Source: Neodontobutis hainanensis
Taxonomy: Eukaryota; Chordata; Actinopteri; Gobiiformes; Odontobutidae
NCBI GenBank assembly: GCA_024349245.1
Contig: JALDNG010000041.1
Coordinates: forward strand, 6,965,501 to 7,029,500
DNA: 64,000 nucleotides
Direction: 5' to 3'
The translations under genes and the position numbers were made by a program. The notes below the pieces were generated by a model that was not told the origin of the DNA, did not search any database, and saw only the letters and a program-made list of their open reading frames with translations. Below are positions 12,301 through 24,300 of this stretch, piece by piece; position 1 is the first letter of the stretch, and each line of letters starts with the position of its first letter.

Positions 12301-15300
12301 AAAATCTAAACCAGCATTGTGTGAAAGACTAAAGATTAGGAAAAGCAGGATTTGTAGACTAATAATAATTGTGAATTTCATAATAGAGTCCTAATGTTTG
12401 GTGACTTTCATGTGAATACTACGGGGTCTGTGCAGCATATGCGTGTGAAGCCTAATTGCTTCCAGAGGCAGGATGTGACCGAGCGACTCCTCCCTCTCTG
12501 CTGACCTGGCACACAGACGCAGCACAGGAGAGTAGTAACTGCTCACCCCAACAGACCCTCGCCGAGCAGAGCCGTAAAAGCAGAAAGGGGCTTTGGGCCA
12601 CAGGGAGAGTGTGGCCGTGCACGTGAAAGGCGCCATCCATATGTTAGCACTTAAGGCTCAGATATACACATTTTTCAGTTTATGAGAAAAAAAATTACTT
12701 GACCTGTTTAATGCAAAACAATAAGCATCCATGAAGCCGCTGAGTGTCACTCGGGTCAAAAGGTGAAAACATTTGGATTGTAATGTAAACATATAGTCAT
12801 TTATTATAAAGGGGAAAGTAAAGGGCGTTTTGTGAATAAACCTTTGATGGCAGCAAGTCCACTCTTGTGACAGATGTTACATGTATTACACTATACAGCT
12901 ATACACACAGTTTAACCAGCGTAACCCACACATGTCCAAAGTCCAGCCCTGGGGCTAGTCCAGGCCCAAAGTGAGGATTACATGCTCTGTAATGTGTTTT
13001 ATAATGGATAACTTTAACCTTCCACAGAAATTCAAAAGAGGTTAAATTGAAGTACAGTAAATGCAATGGTGTGCATATAAGTTCATTTAACAGTACGCTA
13101 ATGTGTCATGGGAAGTGGAGGCATGATGACTGGACTGTTAAATGGCAAAAATATAGGGTTAGGGTTAGGGTTAAAACGTAACTTTAACATGGCCTAAAAA
13201 CAAATGGATTGTCAAAACATTTCCCAAAGTTTTTAAAGGTTGTGGAAAATTCCACACACCCTTTTTTTAGAGCATGTGATCAGCTATGGTGGCTCCGCAG
13301 GAACATGCTATTGTCTCTTTTTACTACAACATTCTAGACAATGATAATTGTAATTTTATCTCACATTAGACATTGGACAGACATGGGTTATAATGTGTCT
13401 ACATATAGGTGAGCACATGTTATTGTATTTTAAGTTACAGTCAAAGTTTATATATTTCCCATGAGGCTTGGGTATGCTTAGAGCATGGAGGTATATTTTT
13501 TTACTTTTTTTTACTATAAATATACATGTAAAGCCCTAAGTGTTAATATGTACACTATTTATTTTTAGTTTTACTGCAAAGTCACTCGAGGGAAGATACC
13601 GAACAGTTGTTATGCATAATGGTCATGAGTTAGATATAAACCCTCTGATATGGTCTGTAACTACAATGGCATTCATTATGATTCATGTAATTATAGTACC
13701 TGTTGGCTCCACGGCTGACACGGTGTCCTTGATCTGGTCACGTTCACGTGTCCCTGGTAGAAGCGCCCTCTGTCATTGTAGCAGGATGCTGTTACATGGA
13801 CAAAAGATTGCATCATTTTAAACAGCTAATAGAAAACAGCTTTAGGATGACTCAAACTGAACGTACAGATGTATTCTGAGTTATTTTGGGTTTAAAAGAA
13901 TTGCTTACTTGTAACTTCATCCCTCTTGATGTCTGGAATGGAAAGGAGGACAAATGTTGATTAATAAAATAAAAATGTCAGTGCTTTAAAACAGTGTGTT
14001 CTTGTTGTCTCTAAACCAAACACAATAGTCTTTGTGTAGAATCAATCATTTATTTTCCTTTTGTCTATCATACTTCTTCAGTAAGTCATATGTTCTCTCT
14101 TACCTACAAATGGGACATGTGTACATGCGTCTGGGTCAGTTTGGAGACTCGGTAAGGCCAGACAGTTGGGCAGGTGCAAACTAGGAGAGTGATGTCCACT
14201 GACAGAACCAAAAAGTCCAGACTGTACTGAAGAAGTGCTCTCTAAAACCAACCACTCTTTATGACAGTACAGCTCCTTTACTGCCAGGCAATGTTCTCTG
14301 TTACATATAAAGAAAGAAATACATTTATGTATTGTTTTTTTACGCTTTCACAAGCATCATAAACCAGTACCTGCAGACTGGTTTTGGAGCAGGTCCTAAG
14401 CCTGAAGGGTTGCAGTCTGGGAACGAGGAGTGACAGAGCAGTGAGCGGACAGCCGGGCTGCACATGGCACTGAGCCCGTTCAGGTCGGCCCACCAGCTCT
14501 GGACCAGGTACTCCTGCATGTCCTCGGGGTCCGACAGGGACGAGTTAAAGAAGACCAGGGAGTCGTCTCGAAGAATGTTGCGGCACGCATCTCCTCGATA
14601 AGCGCTGCAGTAACCAGTGACCCCCTTGTACAGCCTGGAGAAGAGAAACAAACCATGCTGTTTACAGTGTGTTTAAATACGTTCAAAATAGTGATGACAT
14701 TTATTAAGAAGCCATTACCAAAACCTTTAATGACTTGAATTTCAAAGTCAACTTATAACTGTGGATGAAGTTAACTTTACCTTATCTACAGCGTCTAACT
14801 TCACCTGCATGCAGTAAAACGTTCACACAAACATCTGTCTGTGTCCAGCACTGTGCGTCTCAAACCTGCTCTCTGCCCATCTGTCTATGCATCCAACATT
14901 TTCCACGGCAGCTTCTTTTTGCTGTAAATACTCTTACAGTGTCCAGATGTGGTTCTCTTGGGGAAGCGGCTCATTCACCACAGTTAAAGACTACATTAAA
15001 TCCACTCCAACCTGTAAATCAACCGGCTACGCATTGTTCCTTTTCCATCATTTGTTCCTCACCGTCACCATTTTTCAAAGGCACTGCTGTTTTAAGCTCC
15101 AGAAGTAAGTACACAGTTATAAATAGTTTCAAATAAATATAGTTTGTCTTTTGCCACGGCACCATTCGTAAAGCACAAATTTATTTATTCTACATCATCA
15201 TTTTCTACCTTTTATTTGCAAATGCATTATCAGTTTGACTTACTGTATTTGTTATACTGTGTTTAGGACAATACTTGAACATCACTTTTTGGGTTTGTCC

Positions 15301-18300
15301 GTCTTGGAAAATATTCAATTACAGCTCCACAGAACCAAGGGGAATTAACATTTAGTTCCTTTACTTCCTCTTGTTCCTATAACGGACCAAAGTGGATAAA
15401 CTGATATTGTCACTTCCGGAGCATGTTTGGTGGCACTGAGGACCAACATTTTCTCTACTTCTGCTCTTTATTGCAGCAGTTAACAGCTGTCACTCAAGCA
15501 TTCACAAGGAATAATAATAATTTACTTCATTTCATTTTGTTAATGGCCCTGCATCCTAGTCTTTTCAGTCTCTGGAAAAAAGTGGTGTGACTGTTTCAAG
15601 ATGCACAATAAGGAGGCACTTGAAGAAAAATGGGCTGCATGGTCGAGAAAGTCATTCCTACACAAATGCAACAGGTTATTACAATACGCCAAACAGTTCA
15701 GAGACGACAAGCCTCAAAACTACTGGAACAAAGTCCTTTGGAGTGATAAAACCAAAATGTCACTTTTTGGCCGACATGGACGTTCCAACATGACAACGAT
15801 CCGAAGCACAAGGCCAAGTCAACCTGTCAAGGTGTTCGTCTCAGTTTCCTGACCTCAGTATCACTGAGCCACTCTGGGGAGCTCTCAAAAATCTAGTTCA
15901 TGCAAAACAGCTCAAGAAGTTACACGAACTGGAGACCTTTTGACAAGAACAATAGGCAGCTTTACCATCTGAGAAAATAAAGAGCCTTATCCACAACTAC
16001 CACAAAAGACTTTAAGCTGTCATTGATGTTAAAGGTGGTAATACACAGTATAAAGTGGGGTATGTACTTTTGAGCAGGGTTATTTGGGTAGTTTCTGTTG
16101 TCATTATGATTTAAAAAGAGTAAGCACAGTTGTTACAACTGTTGTTGACAATAAATGGCTTCACCAAAACACTAACTATGAGTCCTCTTTCTGATTATCT
16201 GAAAAATAGCCAAGAAATCACAAATTCATGTAAACTTATGACCACAACTGTACCTAGCTTTTAACATAGCCCCAAGTAGAAAAACACTGACACGCTGTGT
16301 CAACCACTGTGCCACTGCTACTGCAGTAAAAAAATATAAGTACAAAACTAAGACTCACTTTTTATGAATATCAAAATAGAACAACTGTAACTAATGAACA
16401 GAACGTGCAAAAGGCAATTGTCTGTGGTGTAGTTAGTTTTATTATCCAAACTCTTACCTCCACTCTATGGGGAAATGGCAGGATCCAGAAGACACCGGTT
16501 GAAGAAGCCGGAGAGACAGACCAATCAAAAACATAGAAATGAGAGGAGAAATATGGATAGAAGTCAGTTTTGTTAAAAAGAGATGAGCACCCATGATGTT
16601 CACATCACATAGTGAAGTGTGAGGCCACTGACAGACACTGGAGTGGAAGGACACAAGGGAAGAGTGTGTGTGGTCCCTGACCCTCGAAGGTAAGTGTTTT
16701 TACAGCAGGTTCAGGGGGGAGGGGGGGATGACTATGGGGCAAATGTTGAGACTTCAAACAGCTGAAACCTCAAAGATTAACACAGTGGCAGTGAATGTAA
16801 CACATTACATCGACAACAAAAAGCACAGCTGCCACAAAGTTTATCAAAGCTTGGAGTTTTACCGGCCACAGTGACTCTGGCCGTCGCTTTGACAGTGTTG
16901 GCCCCTGCGCTGTGTTTGTTGGAGGCCATGCAGGTATAGAGGGCTGGTTTAGTCACACTGATTCGAAGAACAGAAAGGATCACTTCTCCCACCAAAGTCT
17001 CATCCACTGACCCACCGGAGATCTGCAAAAAAAAATATATATATATATATATATACTATGTACCATAACTACACAGTGCAATGAAATCTGGTGAAAAATA
17101 AAAGTCAGAGTATCGGGAAAGAACAAGAACAATTGCTGTCATTGTCCTTTGTTCTATATTGTTGGATGTTGGATATCACATGTTTGAGGTAGTTTTGATT
17201 TTACATAGGCATTTTCAGAATTTAAGAGCACTGGTGATAACCAGGGTGCCACATTGTAGTTATTTCTTCAAAAAGCTACCTCTGTTCAGAAGCCAGCAGA
17301 ATTTATTTTACATTTTTTTGGTTCTCAATGGCAGTTCTTTGACAGAAAAAGGTGTGTAATACATGTAGGCTATAAAGAGAAAAACAAGGTTGTTCCACTT
17401 TTACTTTAAAAAGTTAAAGACTATGTTAATTAAAAAATCTAGAAAAATGTTAGAAAGAATAAAAAGGTGTGTGTTTTTTGGCACTGTGACATGCTAACAA
17501 GGACTTTACCTTAAAATGACCACCTGCTTGTGACCAAAACAATCCAACTAAAGGTGATGGAAACACCTATGGGTGTCCCATTTCTCCTTTCAACTTTCAA
17601 AAATAAGCTCTAGGCTGTATATAATTCAGTAATATGTGTCATAACAATATTTAAAACATTTATAAATGGTTTCATAGGAGGATTTAATATTCAGACTCAA
17701 ACAAATGCTTTAGTCAGACAAGGGGTTGCAGGGCTCAGAGAGGCCCTTTTAAATAGTGAGTGGCTGGTCATTCTTTGAGAAAAACAGTGAGAAAAATAAT
17801 AACAGATAAATGTGCGGCATTCTGATAATGGGACATGGATAATTAAAAGTGTATATGAATCCTTAAATAGATACAGTAATTAAATGAGCCTGATAAGTGC
17901 TATACATCCCTCCGTGTAAACTAAGTCAAAAACATCCCTTTCTTATAAAAAATACTGAGGTTGAGTTCCTCGTTGAGGCCTTCTGAAAATACAGTTTTTG
18001 AGCCCTGCAACCATTTTCCTGATGAAGGCCTAGTGCTAAAACGTCGTTTGCTTGAGTCTGAATAAAATCTCACTTTTGCAAGTTAGACAGTGTGCAGGAG
18101 TCTCTCATTTGTTGACATGTGTTGCTCACTCCGCACCTGCCCCATGTGTTTTCATCCTTTAATTTATTTATGTAAAATATAATGGTCTCGGGGAAACCTC
18201 CTATGCAGTGAGCTGTAAAGGTTATCAAGTATCAAAAAAATGGAGCGTGTTATTGTAGGGTTGCCATATAGTTATGTAACCTGGGGCAAAGTGCTAAGAT

Positions 18301-21300
18301 ACAGACATTTAAAGGGAAAGCCCAAGGCCATTCATTCTAAGGAGTAGATGGTTGAAGTTGTAGCCTATATTAATCTATCAGATTTATAAAGTATATTTTA
18401 TTATATATTAAAGTAATTTGAAAGTATTTACAATTACACAGAGTTCTGTAACACGAAGCATACTTCAGTCTGCGCTGGAATCATGAATTCTCGCCTGCTT
18501 CTCTCCAGAGTTTCAAACAAAGTCTCAATGGCAAATGATAAAAGCAATATTAAAAAAAAGACCACACAAGAACAAAAGGTTTCCACTAAATACACACAAA
18601 ACAACTCTAATCATATGACTCAGAAAGTGCCATGCAGCTTCATTTTCAATAATAACTCAATAAACGCTAATAACCCTGCGATAACTCTGTGCATTAGTGA
18701 ATAAATGAAAAACAATCTCCTCAATTCTCTGTCAACATAATGAGGATTCCTGCTCTGTTTAGATTTCTGATCCCACTGAGGGGAGTGTGGAATTATGCAA
18801 TAGGGAGCAGTAAGAGAAAGAAAGCAAAAAGAAGAGATAGATTTTAGGCTATAAACTGAAATATTTGCTCTAAATGCTGTTATGGCATTAGAGGCACAAT
18901 GTGAAGATGCAGGAGTCCAGCATGATTTCACAGATGAACTAAGAACGAGAAAAGGGAGTGAACTCCGTTAACCTGTCCTTCGGTGACCTTGTGACCTTAA
19001 AGTGCTTAGTTATCTGACATTTTCTCTTAACAAAACATTGGGGTTGAGTCCGACATTTTTCTAGAGCCTGAAGTAGAACAGTAATTTTGCGCTGGAGCAG
19101 AATTGTGAGTTTGTGTACAAACCCTGGCTTTACCAACTCGTGTCCAATGATGTGGCAGCACTGACAGGTCTGCGCAGGATTTAGGTTTGACCGTTACAAA
19201 CACAAATAACATTGGCCCTGCGTTGAATGGATCAACAAACACCTATTCATTTAAATACCTGCCCTGCACTGCTCATATAGACCACTTTAGTTACTTCTTA
19301 CCATTGCAAGCAATAGAATAATGTGAGTGGTTATCTTTAAACAATTTCAATTCTAGCAATAATTGTTGTCAAGATTAATCTAAAAGTAAAATATGCTTTA
19401 GACGATTACAAATTAACTTGACTTTTTTTGTGGTGACTCTTCATTTTTGAAGTGGTGACTATACAATGATTAAAAAGACAATATTAGACCAGCCACAATA
19501 ACACACTGTTTACTTTCCTGGCAACCAACTCTGTTATTGTCACGGCTTGCAACTGACAATGTGTGATAATGTAAGCTATGTGACAAAATATCTCTGCTGC
19601 TGAGCGACTACAATGGTCGACTGCGAGAGAATCAAGTTACTGTTGGCCCGACAGATCCTGGTGAAGATGGTGGGATTGGAGTACGTCAAACCACGGTATT
19701 CCAGCGCAGATGCACTCACGGTGTTGCCGTTTTCCAGCCAGGTGATGGTGGGGATAGGGTTTCCTGTTGCGTTGCACTCCAGTGAGATCTGGCTGCCATA
19801 TGCCACTCTCTTCTCTTTAGGAACCCGCAGGATCCGTGCCGGCGCTAGAGACACACACAAATCAAACGCAGACATTTAAGACAGTTTAATGGGCAACACA
19901 AGGCATATGCTGATCTGTAAAGTTCCATAATGTGGTCGCATTCATTCAGCTTCACCCCCACAGTACAATTTGTCCTGCTCATGGGGGGATGTGGGGGGTT
20001 TTTGTGTCACAGTGCCGGTGAGATGAATTGATGAAAAATGACACTAATGACAATATACACACATTGAAATGATCTAAACTGGAATGAATAGTTTATGAAG
20101 CTTTAGGACAGTAGCAGCTAGACCTAAGTAAAGATAAGATTTTGTGAATAAGCTAAAGTCTTGAGATGCACAATATAATGCGCTGTTCTATAGCAATGCT
20201 TTTTTTATGGACATGGAAAATAAATGGATAATAATAATAATAATAATAATACATTTTATTTTATTTTTTGTTTACTTTTTGTTTTGTTTTTTTAACAAAC
20301 CTCAAATATATACAATTGAATCAACTTCTGTATGAACTTCATGGCAATACACCTTTCCCAGAGTGCATTTTCCTTTAGTTGTGCCAAAATTAACATCTCA
20401 GAGTAGTTACTGTAGGATTTCAATACTTCTAATGTGGCAGAGTTATTTATTTATCCAAAATAGTTACTTTTGGCATTAATGCTCATTTTTGTTTACGCTG
20501 GAGTAAACACTGGCAACACTATGAACACTTGGATTACATTCAGAGCTCACCAGGGTAAACTGTGCGTGCACTAGGCCGACAGAAACTACAGCATGCCTGT
20601 GTGATTTTGTATTTCCATTGACAAAAAGCCTCACATTCAGTATAATACCTCCATTCAGTAAGTCATTCCTGTCGTGCTTTAGTGTCCACTAGAAGATATT
20701 CTTATCTCTTATTAGTACTTGTAGCAAGTGTTAACAAATAACTTTATTCCCTTTGGATTTTTCAATGAAAATCTTCTATATCACTCTTTAAAGTTCAAAC
20801 AAATTAGAACTTTACCAGAACAGAAAGCCTCTTTAAAATTGACAGATAGTGAACACATACCCTGTACTTCTATTGTAACAGGTTTGGAAAAGGCCAAACC
20901 AAAGCTGTTCCTGGCCACACATCGATACTGGCCTGCATCCTCCTTCTGTATGTTATGGATCTTCAGTGCTCCATAGTCAAGAATGGTCACACGGTCACTA
21001 AGCTACATGAATAAAAAACTAAAAGTTAAATATTTATGATATGGATGTCTGACTGAATGACCATTGTATGTTCACACTTTGATAAGCTCGTCGTCTTTGA
21101 GCCAGGTCACATCTGGTTTGGGGTTGCCGAGAGTAACACAGGGCAACACTGCTTTGGAATCAATCAGCAGGGTAACATTGGTGGGATGACGTTTGATTTG
21201 AGGTTCTGAAAAAAGAACACAATAGACTTGATACAACTGTAAATCTAGATTTATGGTAAAGATTAGAAAAGGCTCCAGCTCTTCATCTTGGGATATAAAC

Positions 21301-24300
21301 CCAGACATACTCATTTTTAGCTGCAGCGCTCCACAGCTTTTGGCAGGTTCTCCGATGCCGTTACTGGCAATGCAGCAGTACTCTCCGTTATCTGACTCAC
21401 GGACATGAGGGATGAGCAGCATCTGGCCCTGCTCCCTGGTGATGTAGCGCTGGTCATAGTACCTGAGTGTGCAAAACAAGACCAAACGTTATGTAGTATT
21501 TCTCAACTATATGCAAAAATATGTGTGTAAGACTTACATTATTTGGAGGTTATTCTTGGTCCAGGTGATGTCAGCAGAGGGGCGGGACTCCACTTCACAG
21601 ATAAAAGTGGCATTGTGATCCAGCAGCACGTCAACTGTCTCTAACAATGTGATGATACGAGGAGCTGGGAAGGTACACAAACAACATTGGAAAGTGCAGT
21701 AAATTCCAAGAAATAACTGGGAACACAAGAATTTTGGTTAAAAAACGAATTTTCTAATGACTAATTTTCTTGGTAATCAAAAACTGTAGGTAAAACAGTG
21801 ATATCGTGTTGTGTAACATAGAAACAAGTCAAAGTAACAGAACCAATATCTAAAAATAGGCCGAGAAACAGAAATAAGTTGTTTTGGATTACAGGTAATC
21901 TATTATTATATTTATTAACACTAGATGGCAGTATTGTCCCATAATGTATTTCTCAAAAGAATCTACCCATCTTGTTTCATACCTCCATCTTCACTGAGGC
22001 TTTACAGTTACACGTTCAATACTGCTTCTCCCAAACCAAATACAAGACAATTTAAATGCATTCAGGCAAAGGGGGACCGTTCTTAAACTATTATCTGGTT
22101 CTCTCAAACAAAAACACTTCCACAGAATATTCAAACATATGCTACTGAATCTTTGTGTAAAAGGCCCTGTAGCAAATGAACCTCCCCTTTAGTCAAGTTG
22201 AGAGAAACTGGGTGTTAGCACTGCAGCCAGCCAATGGTAGTGTAGTGTATTGTAAGTCAATAAATCAAATAAATACATGTAGGAGAGCAAATGGAGGAAG
22301 TAAATGGGAAAAACACATAAAATGCATAGATTATGTAAAGCAACGTACGTTTGTATGGCTCTATATTTATCGCTACAGTACGACTGCTGCCTCCTGTGAA
22401 GCCGACACTTTCCTAATAGGTGTTGTAGTGATTGAAATAATGTCTAATAAGTGCATTTGAAGTTTCATCTGTTTGTATTCTATATTAATAGTAACACGTT
22501 AACCTTACTCCAGTCTGATTATTGTATTTCTCTTGAAATAGTGAATTTCCAGTAGTAGAAAAGCTAGCCTGAATTGGTAAAGAAATGATCCCATTGTTAA
22601 ACTGATTCTCATCGGTTGGTAAACAGATGGCAGTGACAGAAAGTGAGTTTCCGTGGTTTATGCTGAAACCAAACCAAACGCTGCCAGCTGCTGCTCTGGC
22701 TCCTCACATCCTACAGATGTGTGCAACTAATCATTTTTACATTATTAGTAAAAAATAAATGTGTGTAATTTCAAGTATACAATTGCCTGAGCTATTCACC
22801 TGAGGAGGATAACATGGTGAGAAAGAATAGAAATATGGAGAGACAAGATATTTTTAAAATATTATACAGAATATGTTGTTTTGCATTGGTTACCATGAAC
22901 AACATAACATAAACACTATTGGACAGGACATCCCATTTTGATGCCGTTTGCACACTTCAGTCAAAATATTGTTGAGCTTGTGGTTTATGATGTTTCTTTC
23001 CGTGTCATGAAGTTAAACAACTTATATGAAAAAACAAAACAAGTCCTTAGTCATGGGCTGACTCTTTGTCAATATTATTTATGTCTATGTTTACCCTACA
23101 TACTGCCATCTTGGCCATATAGAGGTCCTCATGTCCACACGTCCCATTAGAAAGATTTAGTTGATTGGAGCCAAAATATGTGTCATGCCTTGAACGTGAA
23201 CAGCTGCAACATTTCAACCAAATTATTTGCCATTCTTGGCATTCCTCTTTTAGACCCATCATCTTTCTTAAGAGGTCACTGTCCAAGGACCGATGACCAG
23301 TGGCAACAGATAAGGTTTAGTGTTTTGGCCTAAAAAAAACAACTGAAACTGAGGACAAGAGGATTCGGGAACATTGGAGGTCAGGTTTTAAGGAGTGTTC
23401 AGTTGTGCTATATTTGTATTGTTTCAAGAGCTCAAGCCAGTACAGCAAACTTTAGGTTCAGGGACACGTTGTATTCCCTCTGAACACATTGTTCTTGATT
23501 GCATTTTAACACATGGTAGAGTTAAAAGCGAAAAAGGTAAAAATACTAAATCTGAGTGAACATGTAAATGATTGGAGCCACCTGGTTTGCTCATGAGCCA
23601 GGCCAGGTGAGTCCAGAGTAAATCACTCTGTTGGGGAGCCGGAGGAAGAGGAGCCTATATTTTAGATAAGTCAAACATGAGTTGAAGGAAAAATCTTTTG
23701 TCAGGAGGAGGTTGTGTATTTATAGTGGAACGCTGGGTGAATATATCACAGAGAAAGACAGTAAGGTGGCAGTGGCAGGTTGTAGAATAGAAGGAAAAAA
23801 AAGGAATGTGGTGTAATATTGCAACAATAAAGTTTAAGGGCATTGTGGCTGGAAATAAATAAAAAACTGAAAAGCACACCATTTACAACTCTCACGATTT
23901 CACATTCTTATGATTATATGCAGTAATGTTTTTGCACAAGAGACCACTTAAGGTGGCTGCATGCAATGCTTGAGCTGTGAGTTCTAATTTGTCTTTTGTT
24001 TGATACAAGACTTAATGTTGAGTTTGTGTCCAGATTTTAAACAAGAACATGTTGCATTGTAATTTTTGCTCCCTGCACATAATTTACAAACCAAATAAGA
24101 TCTCTCCCCAAAGTATATGTGTGACATTTTAGTTAAATCAAAAGTAAAACTAAAAAGCACTTTGGATAGTTGTCTAAATGCGCTTTAGAAATAAGTTTGA
24201 CTATACTGTGCTTCACTAAACAACACTGTACTGAACTATAACTGTTATGGTCTAGCCCAGTGAATGTTTTGTCTTGTCTCCCTCGTGTGGTCATGTCGTT

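Larger units (their letters stand above)
7798..13699. other. musk: musk intron between the two kringle exons
   Basis: The longest intron after intron 1 (5.9 kb). Holds the gypsy fragment, two SINE regions, the telomere-type repeat, a hairpin, and a probable MITE fragment at about 9555-9910 (AAGGGTGTGTTCACACTTGT start). A GACTCG-rich repeat is seen at 11505-11640. Confidence 0.8.
17023..20860. other. musk: musk introns around exon 6
   Basis: Apart from exon 6, two microsatellites and AT-rich runs, I see nothing identifiable. At 17940-18120 a segment of mixed composition (CCTTCTGAAAATACAGTTTT) looks like a worn repeat but could not be named. Confidence 0.7.

Noticed and set aside
12391..12640. 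GC-rich frames in the kringle intron as an additional musk exon
   Set aside because: Flanking exons already join in phase, and no acceptor/donor pair in the right phase frames it.
13154..13173. Telomere repeats as a chromosome-fusion scar
   Set aside because: Only about three units, inside an intron, with no subtelomeric sequence around.
15587..15852. Two overlapping frames as intact Tc1 transposase
   Set aside because: The protein switches frame and lacks about half of the catalytic domain.
19613..19879. 88-residue plus-strand open frame
   Set aside because: Shadow of musk exon 6 on the opposite strand.
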